From: CAYJFK01 sp964369475
GTDB lineage: Bacteria > Bacillota > Clostridia > Oscillospirales > Feifaniaceae
NCBI GenBank assembly: GCA_964369475.1
Contig: CAYJFK010000015.1
Location: 1 to 40,860 of the forward strand
Direction of reading: 5' to 3'
DNA length: 40,860 nucleotides
Position 1 is the stretch's first letter. Each line of letters begins with the position of its first letter. This document shows, piece after piece, positions 32,582 through 39,568 of this stretch. The notes under the pieces were generated by a model, which saw only the letters and a program-made list of their open reading frames with translations, did no database searches and had not been told where the DNA came from. Both the position numbers and the translations under genes were made by a program.

Positions 32582-33100
32582 TTAGTTAAATATAATGTTG
32601 AAAACTATAATAAGCAATAAAAAAACACAAGATGCAGCCGCTGATCTAACAAAACTTTTTGCATTTGTGGCATATAGACTTTTAATGGAACTTGCGTGCA
32701 TGGCCGCCTTTAATGCAGTTGCACTTTTGACAGAGGCTGTCGCAGATATAATTACGACCGGCGCACAAAACAATAGAAAGGGCAACGTGTCTAAAAGCTG
32801 CGTGAGCGAATTGGAGGAAATTGCAACTGCCGAAAGTATTCCGAAAATAATACCTGATGTAAATATAAAAATATAAGATAGCGTAGCGCCAACAATAGAG
32901 TAGGCAAACAAGGAAGAAAGCAAAATGGATATAATGGCTAAATTAAAAGCGCCTACACCTAATGTTCTATATGCCACATCTACTGCCTGACTCGATATTT
33001 GTGACAAAACGGTGCCAAGTGTTATGCCCGTTATGTAGAGCGAAATGGAAATGCTCGTCACCCTGTCTTTTATAGTGCGACCACTGCGTACATACTGCAT
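32582..33100 (-). CDS. Multi-spanning membrane protein, possibly SpoIIM-like
   Basis: A 172-residue protein with about five hydrophobic segments. It starts MQYVRSGRTI six bases after AGGAGG. The first helix region, LYITGITLGTVLSQ, resembles the first segment of SpoIIM/DUF95 proteins, and the order with xerD and cwlD is what one expects of a clostridial spoIIM. The match is weak and the loop after the first helix is shorter than I remember for SpoIIM, so the call is tentative. Confidence 0.4.
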   Translation of the reverse strand: MQYVRSGRTIKDRVTSISISLYITGITLGTVLSQISSQAVDVAYRTLGVGAFNLAIISILLSSLFAYSIVGATLSYIFIFTSGIIFGILSAVAISSNSLTQLLDTLPFLLFCAPVVIISATASVKSATALKAAMHASSIKSLYATNAKSFVRSAAASCVFLLLIIVFNIIFN

Positions 33101-33198
33101 ATATCCTCCTAATTGCATAATAATAATCCAATAAGTCAGCATATGAATAAATGCATATAATATACAGCGGTAAAATTCGCATCTATTATGTAATTACC

Positions 33199-33227
33199 AC
33201 TATACAGGAAAAAGCACTTGAAATCAA
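33199..33227 (-). promoter_or_regulatory. Possible promoter of the SpoIIM-like/xerD/cwlD run
   Basis: On the minus strand TTGATT (33222-33227), a 17-bp spacer and TATAGT (33199-33204), lying partly inside the terminator of the upstream gene. A second possibility is the pair of TTGACATAAT direct repeats at 33264-33287, with poorer -10 boxes. Confidence 0.5.
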
Positions 33228-33238
33228 GTACTTTTTCA
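33207..33238 (-). terminator. Intrinsic terminator downstream of the TIGR04086-like gene
   Basis: AAAAAGCACTTGA (33209-33221) pairs with TCAAGTACTTTTT (33224-33236) with one G-T pair. On the minus strand it is followed by TTTTTCC. It separates the TIGR04086-like gene from the SpoIIM-like gene. Confidence 0.65.
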
Positions 33239-33380
33239 ATATTTTTAATAAAATAAATAATACATTATGTCAACTTTATTATGTCAACCTCAAAATTATT
33301 TGCCTATTTTTTAACTTTCCACTTATTTTTCCTCCTTTTCCACATAAATATGTGCAAAACTATGTGTGGAATGTGGATTA

Positions 33381-33761
33381 CTATCTTCTACGTCTGGGAC
33401 GAAGTCCCTCCCCTATTTTAGCCCCCATTACCGATGGCAATATTGTGGCAATGGCAAGGCGAAGTATAGAACCTGTTTCGGGCAGACCCTCAAGTAGCGA
33501 CATCGACAAGAGTAGTAGCAGCATTAAAAGTCCGCTGCCCAAGCAAATCCCTACAATTTCCCCTTTAAATTGAAGCCTTTTCGAGCTTCCCACCCCAATA
33601 TATAGCGAAACTATCACGCATATAACTGTTGTTGCCACGACCGATCCGAAATTACTAATACCACTCTTGCCGACAAGACTTAAAGCAAGCAAAAGTGCGA
33701 GCATTAAGAAAAGCCCTCGAGCTACTACAAAAAATATTCCGCTACCCTCTGTTTTGTTCAT
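33381..33761 (-). CDS. TIGR04086 family membrane protein (DUF3792-like)
   Basis: A 126-residue protein with four hydrophobic segments and a short basic tail (KIGEGLRPRRRR). The size, four-span layout and place next to yajC match the TIGR04086 family, whose members often lie near the SCIFF peptide system; I see no SCIFF-like cysteine-rich peptide here. The start at MNKTEGS follows GGGGAGGGGA by about five bases. Its own promoter lies about 105 bp upstream. Confidence 0.6.
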   Translation of the reverse strand: MNKTEGSGIFFVVARGLFLMLALLLALSLVGKSGISNFGSVVATTVICVIVSLYIGVGSSKRLQFKGEIVGICLGSGLLMLLLLLSMSLLEGLPETGSILRLAIATILPSVMGAKIGEGLRPRRRR

Positions 33762-33865
33762 AAAGTCCCCTCCCCTTGTTTTGGTTGTCCCCAAAATAAT
33801 TCTATTCTCGAGATCTTTAAATTAGAACAGTTTATGACCTAAAAGCGGCATGACTTTAAAAAAAT

Positions 33866-33894
33866 ATTATGTTCACTAAATTTCACTTTGTCAA
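33866..33894 (-). promoter_or_regulatory. Sigma-A promoter of the TIGR04086-like gene
   Basis: On the minus strand TTGACA (33889-33894), a 17-bp spacer and CATAAT (33866-33871), which leaves a leader of about 100 nt. Confidence 0.75.
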
Positions 33895-33929
33895 GAAAAA
33901 GATTTAACAATATAGCAATTTTTCATAAA

Positions 33930-33963
33930 AAAATCACCCTATCCATGTCACCACAGATAGGGT
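33930..33963 (-). terminator. Intrinsic terminator of yajC
   Basis: ACCCTATC (33936-33943) pairs with GATAGGGT (33956-33963). On the minus strand the hairpin is followed by GATTTTTTTAT. Confidence 0.85.
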
Positions 33964-33985
33964 AATTAAAAATATTCGGTTTTTG

Positions 33986-34273
33986 TTATTTGGCTCCCTC
34001 AGGAGTTTCCTTTGCCTGAATGCCCCAGCGCATGATTCTCATACGTGTTTTTTCAGAGCCTGTCTCTATTGTTATGGCATCTTCCTTAATGTTGACAACA
34101 CGACCGATAATGCCGCCTATTGTAACAATGCGGTCGCCAATTTTAAGGTCGTTTCGCATTTCCAAAACTGCCTTTTCCTTCTTCTTTTGAGGTGCGATTA
34201 GGAAGAAATACATGATGGCGAAGGAAACCGCCAGTATTCCCATGGTGCTCATTGTGCTTGAATCGAGTATCAT
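33986..34273 (-). CDS. yajC: Preprotein translocase subunit YajC
   Basis: A 95-residue single-span accessory subunit of the Sec translocon (with SecDF). The transmembrane helix is at about residues 9-26 (MGILAVSFAIMYFFLIAPQ), ending in the conserved FFLI-PQKKKEK motif, then the soluble domain with LKIGDRIVTIGGIIGRVVNI. AAGGAG is nine bases before the ATG. Confidence 0.93.
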   Translation of the reverse strand: MILDSSTMSTMGILAVSFAIMYFFLIAPQKKKEKAVLEMRNDLKIGDRIVTIGGIIGRVVNIKEDAITIETGSEKTRMRIMRWGIQAKETPEGAK

Positions 34274-34364
34274 TTTAAAATTCTCCTTTTAATTATATTC
34301 TAAATTATATAACAAACTATAATCTTTTACCGGAAGCGCCAAATCTTTGCAGCATCATACCGAG

Positions 34365-35132
34365 TTACTCGCCTGTATCGAGCTTTACATGACGTTTAAG
34401 GCCATTATCCTCGTATGTATATGAGTCGAACAAAAATCCCATTCCGCCAAATGTTGGCGAGAAGTATTCCCCTTTATCGTTGTAGGAAACAGATTCTTGA
34501 TTTATAGCGGCATTGATATGCGTGCGCTCTGCGCTACCTGCAACTGTGTCCCATTCATAGACATAACTCTGGTTGACAACGCCTGCTTCTACGACCGTTT
34601 CAAGTGCGCCATCCTCGTCTAAATCGAGGGTGTATGAATGCCCTTCAAACTCGAGCATCGAGAAAACCTCGCCGCCCTCGACCTTGATTAGCATACTGCT
34701 ACGCTCCTCTTGCCCTTCGCCGCTCGAGTAGATATAATATTCGCCCTCTTGCCCTGTCAGCACCGTCATTTGTGGGCCTTCGCCGCTGTCGATTTCATCT
34801 ATTTTATATAGATTTCCGCCGACCTCACAAAAGGAAACAAGATTGCCGCCCTCAACAGGCATTGTACCAAATTTCATACTTTCCGACACATCGACAGTTT
34901 CTGCTGCATAAGTGGTATCGATAACTGCAGCTAGTGGCTCTTCAGAAAAGGCAAGCGTTTCATAGTCGAGGCTAATCGGCCAGCTAAAAAATGCAAATGT
35001 AGCAACACCGCCAATACATAATGTTAACGAGGTGGTACGAAGTCGTCTTTTTCTCTCTTTTATCTGTTCCTCGTGGCGCTCCTTAGATTCGATCGCCGCT
35101 TTAGAGGGTCCCCTTTTTTTCTTTTTCGCCAT
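34365..35132 (-). CDS. Hypothetical membrane-anchored protein
   Basis: A 255-residue protein that I do not recognise. A very basic N-terminus (MAKKKKRGPSKAAIESKERH, about 32 residues) precedes one transmembrane helix (~36-52), then an acidic extracytoplasmic region of ~200 residues rich in Glu, Asp, Gly and aromatic residues, with short repeated beta-like phrases such as GGNLVSF/GGNLYKI and GEYYIYSS. No cysteine pair, lipobox, catalytic motif or known domain is evident. The start at MAKKKK is favoured by GGATGG upstream. It lies 91 bases upstream of yajC on the same strand. Confidence 0.7.
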   Translation of the reverse strand: MAKKKKRGPSKAAIESKERHEEQIKERKRRLRTTSLTLCIGGVATFAFFSWPISLDYETLAFSEEPLAAVIDTTYAAETVDVSESMKFGTMPVEGGNLVSFCEVGGNLYKIDEIDSGEGPQMTVLTGQEGEYYIYSSGEGQEERSSMLIKVEGGEVFSMLEFEGHSYTLDLDEDGALETVVEAGVVNQSYVYEWDTVAGSAERTHINAAINQESVSYNDKGEYFSPTFGGMGFLFDSYTYEDNGLKRHVKLDTGE

Positions 35133-35144
35133 ATAGTACCCCAT

Positions 35145-35320
35145 CCTTTAAATTCAGTTTTACTATTGGTTTATCTCTTTAGGTTAATGCCCATTTTATT
35201 TTACACAAGCTTTTCAGCAAACAAAATCTCCCAAACGGTATAACCGTTGCCCATAAGAGACTCTATTTTAGATAACCTTAGCTATTTTACCACAAATGAG
35301 TCTTACATGCAAGAATAAAA
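35145..35320. other. Gap between the hypothetical gene and the repeat element
   Basis: Part of a 418-bp gene-free region. About 35145-35215 is presumably the upstream region of the hypothetical gene but I see no clear consensus promoter. The stretch CCAAACGGTATAACCGTTGCC near 35232 holds an ACGGTATAACCGT palindrome of unknown role. No reading frame of interest. Confidence 0.4.
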
Positions 35321-35346
35321 AACGGGAGAGACCGAATAGGTCTCCC
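35314..35346 (-). terminator. Terminator of the fhs-upp operon, distal copy with T-tract
   Basis: On the minus strand the hairpin GGGAGACC-TATTC-GGTCTCTCCC is followed by CGTTTTTTATTC. It is separated from upp by the 161-bp element and is a near-exact duplicate of 35506-35526. Removing the element and one copy rebuilds a symmetric terminator with AAAACG and CGTTTT flanks. Confidence 0.8.
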
Positions 35347-35506
35347 AGCTTGGAGAAAAAGCGTTTTCTCCAAGCTGAGAAATCAGCTAAAGCTGATTTT
35401 AACGCCCTCGGGGCGGGAATTTAACGCCAGAGGGCACCCTAATGGTGCCCCCTCGCCGCTCCCCCTCCTTCCGAAGGGGCTTGATTTTAGGTTTTTCTCC
35501 AGTCTG
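35346..35506 (+). repeat. Complete 161-bp terminator-associated palindromic element (MITE-like)
   Basis: The ends are imperfect inverted repeats (CAGCTTGGAGAAAAA versus CAGACTGGAGAAAAA on the other strand, 13 of 15). Inside are successive hairpins: a perfect 14-bp hairpin at 35346-35377, AAATCAGCT/AGCTGATTT at 35380-35399, CGCCC/GGGCG at 35403-35415, GGGCACC/GGTGCCC at 35432-35450, and a CCTTC/GAAGG hairpin near 35467. No coding capacity. It is flanked by direct repeats of 19-21 bp. Related copies lie at 1-52, 14793-14834 and 40745-40860. Confidence 0.85.
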
Positions 35507-35526
35507 AGAGACCGAATAGGTCTCCC
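35506..35526 (-). repeat. Proximal duplicate of the upp terminator hairpin (direct repeat)
   Basis: Bases 35506-35526 equal 35326-35346 over 21 bp. The hairpin GAGACC/GGTCTC stands 25 bases after the upp stop but is followed by the element instead of a T-tract. It looks like a target duplication generated on insertion. Confidence 0.85.
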
Positions 35527-35550
35527 TCGTTTTAAAAAACAGTAAGTTAC

Positions 35551-36189
35551 TTACATTGTGCCAAACATTCTGTCGCCTGCATCACCAAGACCGGGGACAA
35601 TGTATGCGTGATCGTTTAATATTTCGTCTATTTCAGCGCAGTAAATTTCAACATCGGGGTGAGCTGCAACGACCGTCTCAATGCCCTTAACGGCTGCTAA
35701 TATGTTCATCATTTTAATGTGCTTAACGCCTGCCTTCTTTAGAAGGTCGATCGCCGCAACGGCAGATCCGCCCGTTGCAAGCATTGGGTCTAAAATTATA
35801 ACATCTCTGCTCGCTATATCAGAGGGAAGCTTGCAGTAGTATTCAACAGGAAGGGTTGTTTCGGGGTCACGATATAGACCGATATGGCCGACCTTAGCTG
35901 AAGGCACAAGGCTTAGTATGCCGTCTACCATGCCTATACCTGCTCTTAGTATCGGCACAACAGCAAGCTTTTTGCCCGATATAACAGAAGTTTTAGCCAT
36001 TGCAACAGGTGTTTCGATCTCGACTTCCTTTAGCGGAAGATCCCTTGTTGCCTCATAGCATAGTAGCATTGCAATCTCGCCTGCAACCTCTCTAAACTCC
36101 TTAACGCCTGTATGCTTGTCTCTAAGCAAAGTAAGCTTATGCTTTACAAGCGGATGATTTATTTCCTTTACATTGTCCCAAGTTTTCAT
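35551..36189 (-). CDS. upp: Uracil phosphoribosyltransferase
   Basis: Salvages uracil to UMP with PRPP. The 212 residues start MKTWDNVKEINHPLVKHKLTLLRD, typical for Upp. The PRPP loop VIILDPMLATGGSAVAAID and the uracil-binding C-terminal YIVPGLGDAGDRMFG are intact. GAGGTG precedes the ATG. It follows rpiB by 21 bases and ends the fhs operon. It complements the de novo pyr operon of this window. Confidence 0.96.
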   Translation of the reverse strand: MKTWDNVKEINHPLVKHKLTLLRDKHTGVKEFREVAGEIAMLLCYEATRDLPLKEVEIETPVAMAKTSVISGKKLAVVPILRAGIGMVDGILSLVPSAKVGHIGLYRDPETTLPVEYYCKLPSDIASRDVIILDPMLATGGSAVAAIDLLKKAGVKHIKMMNILAAVKGIETVVAAHPDVEIYCAEIDEILNDHAYIVPGLGDAGDRMFGTM

Positions 36190-36210
36190 AATAACACCTC
36201 TTAATTTTAT

Positions 36211-36657
36211 TTAAAGCGACTCGCCGCTTTCGATTTTTTTAATCATGTCTACCCTAACTTCGTGCTTGCCACCTGCAAACTCGCCATCTAAAAATGCCTC
36301 TAAAATTTCTACCGCAGCGCCTATGCCAACAACACGCTCGCCAACACAAAGTACATTTGCGTCGTTGTGCTCCCTCGACATAGCTGCACTGTATGGCTCT
36401 GAACAGCACACGGCACGAACTCCTTTAACCTTGTTTGCCGCAATGCTCATTCCAACACCACTGCCACAGCACAAAATACCAAGACTGCATGTCCCATCTG
36501 CCACAGCCTTTGCAACCTTTTCGGCAAATATCGGGTAGTGGCAAGAATCGGGCGAGTTTGTGCCCATGTCTATAAAGTCGCACCTTCTGTCTGACAGTGC
36601 TCTCATAAAAGCAAGCTTTAAATTATAGCCTGCATGATCGCATCCAATTGCTATCAT
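36211..36657 (-). CDS. rpiB: Ribose 5-phosphate isomerase B
   Basis: Interconverts ribulose and ribose 5-phosphates, feeding PRPP synthesis. The 148-residue length from MIAIGCDHAGYNLK is standard; the start is set by AGGAG seven bases upstream, rejecting an upstream in-frame start within tsaB. The catalytic cysteine region is GILCCGSGVGMSIAANK, followed by RAVCCSEPYSAAMSREHNDANVL, the RpiB/LacAB signature. The rpiB-upp pairing is common in Clostridia. Confidence 0.94.
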   Translation of the reverse strand: MIAIGCDHAGYNLKLAFMRALSDRRCDFIDMGTNSPDSCHYPIFAEKVAKAVADGTCSLGILCCGSGVGMSIAANKVKGVRAVCCSEPYSAAMSREHNDANVLCVGERVVGIGAAVEILEAFLDGEFAGGKHEVRVDMIKKIESGESL

Positions 36658-36667
36658 TTCTTTACTC

Positions 36668-37330
36668 CTATCTATTTTCGGCGGCAATCCGCTCGTTTCG
36701 CTCTCTCTCTGCTTGCGATATGCGAAGGTATACAGGCTGAAGTTTTTCGGGCGGTACGGCATTATTCATATCGGCATTTAGTGCGGCATATTTTGCATGT
36801 TGCAAAATTATATCGTCCCCTGCCAAAATACCACCCTTTACAAAGGGCATTGTAACCTCTGCGCCGTCCCCTAAAATCAGCACATCGCCCTCTAAGTCGC
36901 CAAGCTCTCTTGCATCTATCGCCCTATCTTGACAAATGCGCTTACCGTTTTTGAACAGGGCATTATAAACCTGACCTCTGCGTGCATCTATTACAGGGCA
37001 GACAGTGCCGTTAAAATCTGTCGCCGCCAATGCAAGACACTCGAGGGTCGAGACAGGTATGCATGGTATGTTAAAGGGATAAGCAATGCCCATAACGGTC
37101 GAGAGCCCCACACGAATACCTGTAAAAGAACCGGGGCCTACCGTAACTGCAATCCCATCGAGCTTGCTAACATCTACCTTTGCCTCTTTTAAGATGGCCA
37201 AAATCATAGGAGCAAGACGCTCGCCATGTGTATAGCCGTCGTTAACAAAGGTCTCGGCCAGCACTACTCCGTTTGACACAACGGCACAGCTTGCACTTTT
37301 CCCTGTCGAGTCTACCCCAAGTATCAGCAT
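36668..37330 (-). CDS. tsaB: tRNA threonylcarbamoyladenosine biosynthesis protein TsaB
   Basis: Partner of TsaD and TsaE in t6A37 synthesis. The 220-residue ASKHA-fold protein starts MLILGVDSTGKSASCAVV and has the signature VTVGPGSFTGIRVGLSTVMG at ~68-87 and VIDARRGQVYNALF. It overlaps tsaE by seven bases. The t6A it helps make is the substrate for the TcdA enzyme encoded at the other end of the window. Confidence 0.94.
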   Translation of the reverse strand: MLILGVDSTGKSASCAVVSNGVVLAETFVNDGYTHGERLAPMILAILKEAKVDVSKLDGIAVTVGPGSFTGIRVGLSTVMGIAYPFNIPCIPVSTLECLALAATDFNGTVCPVIDARRGQVYNALFKNGKRICQDRAIDARELGDLEGDVLILGDGAEVTMPFVKGGILAGDDIILQHAKYAALNADMNNAVPPEKLQPVYLRISQAERERNERIAAENR

Positions 37331-37746
37331 GTCTCTCTCCCTTTAAATGTTATAACTCGCATGTCCTCCCCCATTATGTCTATATCTATCTCGACAGTTG
37401 GGGAGACATCTTGCGCCCTCTCTGCCCACTCGATTAAGCAAATGCCGCCTCGCTCCAAATACTCGTCAAAACCGACAGAAGTAAGGGCATCGCCATCCTC
37501 TAGCCTGTATAGGTCGAAGTGAAACAAATCAATCTCGCCCTCGTAGTGGTTTACAATTGCAAATGTGGGGCTCTGCACATGAGCATTGGGCGCAAAATAA
37601 GAGGCAACACCCCTTACGAGTGCCGTTTTGCCTGCTCCTAGGTCGCCATGCAAAAAGACGACATCTGTCGCCTTAAGCAGCTTTGCAATCTCCTTGCCTG
37701 CTATTTCGGTTTCTTCGGGGGAGTTTGTAAAAAATCTTTTTTCCAC
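37324..37746 (-). CDS. tsaE: tRNA threonylcarbamoyladenosine biosynthesis ATPase TsaE
   Basis: P-loop ATPase of the t6A complex, 140 residues. Walker A LHGDLGAGKT at ~32-41, Walker B-like region FHFDLYRLEDGDAL and the conserved CLIEWAERA. It starts from GTG overlapping the fhs stop by one base (TAGTG), so translation depends on fhs. Confidence 0.93.
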   Translation of the reverse strand: MEKRFFTNSPEETEIAGKEIAKLLKATDVVFLHGDLGAGKTALVRGVASYFAPNAHVQSPTFAIVNHYEGEIDLFHFDLYRLEDGDALTSVGFDEYLERGGICLIEWAERAQDVSPTVEIDIDIMGEDMRVITFKGRETC

Positions 37747-39395
37747 TAAAAAATACCTGTAATAAATCCCGACTGCTCCACGTCTATCTTCTCGTAAGCC
37801 GGCGATGCAGAAAGTCCTGGCATTGTCATAATATCGCCGAGCAGTGCAACAACAAATCCCGCACCTGCCGAGAGCTTAGCCCTCTTAACTGTAACTCTAA
37901 ATCCTGTGGGTCGCCCGAGCTTTTTTGCATCGTCAGACAGGCTGTACTGCGTCTTTGCTATGCACACGGGTAGTTTTCCATATCCTAGAGCTTCGTATTT
38001 TTCCAGTGCGGCGGTCGCTTCTTCTGTAAAGTCCACACCGTCCGCCCCGTATATGCCACAGGCAACAGCCTTAATCTTCTCTGTAAGAGGCATGTCGTCC
38101 TTGTAGTATACTTCAAAATCAGACTGACCTTCGTCGGCAATTCCCACAATATCTTCTGCAAGAGAAAGTGCACCTTCGCCGCCCTTTGTGAATACCTCTG
38201 TTAAATGATGCTTCGCTCCGATAGAGTCTAAAAATCCGCACAAAAAGCCTATTTCGTTGTCGGTATCTGTGCCAAAACGGTTTATGGCAACAACAACAGG
38301 CACTTTGTAGTCTACCATGTTGGATATATGCTTTTCAAGATTGCAAACACCCATAGCAAGTGCTGTAAGGTCTTCCTTGTCAAGCTCTGACTTTTTTGCA
38401 CCGCCGTTGTATTTTAGAGCCTTAATTGTGGCAACAATAACTATGGCAGACGGTTTTAGATCTGCCTTTCTGCAAACAATATCAAGAAATTTTTGCGCAC
38501 CTAAATCTGCGCCAAAACCTGCCTCTGTCACGACATAGTCGGAGAGCTTTAAAGCAAGTCTTGTCGCTCTAATCGAGTTGCACCCGTGGGCGATATTTGC
38601 AAATGGGCCGCCGTGGATAATGCATGGCGTGTTTTCCAGTGTCTGCACTACATTTGGGTTTATTGCCTCTTTAAGGAGCGCAGTCATAGCGCCCTCTACC
38701 TTAAGGTCTCTTGCATACACAGGGTCGCCGCCCTTTGTAAAGCCTATTAGAATGCTTCCAAGACGCATTTTAAGATCGTCCAAATCCTCAGACAGACATA
38801 GAACAGCCATTACTTCGCTTGCCGCTGTAATGGAGAACATATCACGTCTGCCCGAGTCCAAAGTAACACGACGAAGCGCACGGTCGTTCATGTCCATACA
38901 GCGTGAAAATGTAACGGTGCTCTCGTCAATATCAAGGTTGTTTCCTTGGAATATGTGATTGTCGATAGCTGCGCACAAAAGGTTGTTGGCAGCAGTTATT
39001 GCATGGATATCTCCTGTAAAGTGAAGGTTTATATCCTCCATCGGCACGATCTGCGAGTATCCGCCTCCTGCCGCTCCACCCTTAACACCAAAAACAGGGC
39101 CTAAAGAAGGCTCTCTAAGGGCAATAATGCTCTTTTTACCAAGACGGCCCAGCGCCTGTCCAAGTCCTACGCTAACGGTCGTCTTGCCCTCGCCGGCAGG
39201 GGTTGGGTTTATAGCTGTAACAAGTATTAACTTTCCGTCGGGCTTGTCCTTAAGTCTAACAAATGCATTGTCGTTTATCTTTGCTTTGTATCTGCCGTAA
39301 AGTTCAAGCTCGTCTTGCTTAACGCCCATTGCCTCGGCAATTTCCACTATGGGCTTCATGGTAGCGCCTCTTGCAATTTCTACATCAGAGAGCAT
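37746..39395 (-). CDS. fhs: Formate--tetrahydrofolate ligase
   Basis: ATP-dependent synthesis of 10-formyltetrahydrofolate from formate, supplying one-carbon units to purines and, in acetogens, the methyl branch of the Wood-Ljungdahl pathway. The 549-residue length is standard. The ATP loop TPAGEGKTT lies at 65-73, ALREPSLGPVFGVKGGAAGGGY is diagnostic, and PFANIAHGCNSIRAT and TEAGFGADLGAQKF follow. It starts after GAGGTGA. No other Wood-Ljungdahl genes are nearby, so an acetogenic life is not implied. Confidence 0.96.
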   Translation of the reverse strand: MLSDVEIARGATMKPIVEIAEAMGVKQDELELYGRYKAKINDNAFVRLKDKPDGKLILVTAINPTPAGEGKTTVSVGLGQALGRLGKKSIIALREPSLGPVFGVKGGAAGGGYSQIVPMEDINLHFTGDIHAITAANNLLCAAIDNHIFQGNNLDIDESTVTFSRCMDMNDRALRRVTLDSGRRDMFSITAASEVMAVLCLSEDLDDLKMRLGSILIGFTKGGDPVYARDLKVEGAMTALLKEAINPNVVQTLENTPCIIHGGPFANIAHGCNSIRATRLALKLSDYVVTEAGFGADLGAQKFLDIVCRKADLKPSAIVIVATIKALKYNGGAKKSELDKEDLTALAMGVCNLEKHISNMVDYKVPVVVAINRFGTDTDNEIGFLCGFLDSIGAKHHLTEVFTKGGEGALSLAEDIVGIADEGQSDFEVYYKDDMPLTEKIKAVACGIYGADGVDFTEEATAALEKYEALGYGKLPVCIAKTQYSLSDDAKKLGRPTGFRVTVKRAKLSAGAGFVVALLGDIMTMPGLSASPAYEKIDVEQSGFITGIF

Positions 39396-39431
39396 ATTGT
39401 CACCTCATAAAAAAATTATTTTACACACTTA

Positions 39432-39460
39432 TTTATACCATAAATTGAGCCCAATTACAA
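39432..39460 (-). promoter_or_regulatory. Promoter of the fhs-tsaE-tsaB-rpiB-upp operon
   Basis: On the minus strand TTGTAA (39455-39460), a 17-bp spacer and TATAAA (39432-39437), about 35 bases upstream of the fhs start. Confidence 0.65.
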
Positions 39461-39467
39461 GTATCAC

Positions 39468-39497
39468 TTTACTGAAATACCCTTTTTATGTTATACT
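39468..39497 (+). promoter_or_regulatory. Promoter of the rodA-type gene
   Basis: TTTACT (39468-39473), an 18-bp spacer and TATACT (39492-39497), diverging from the fhs promoter just upstream. Confidence 0.6.
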
Positions 39498-39568
39498 GTT
39501 TTTATTGTTACTTAACCTAAACGAGCTAATGCCGAGCCGCATTACATACATTCTACGAGGTGAATTTA

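Noticed and set aside
33143..33985. A SCIFF peptide gene near the TIGR04086-like gene and yajC
   Set aside because: I looked for a ~45-residue cysteine-rich frame in the gaps and found none, and no radical SAM maturase is adjacent.
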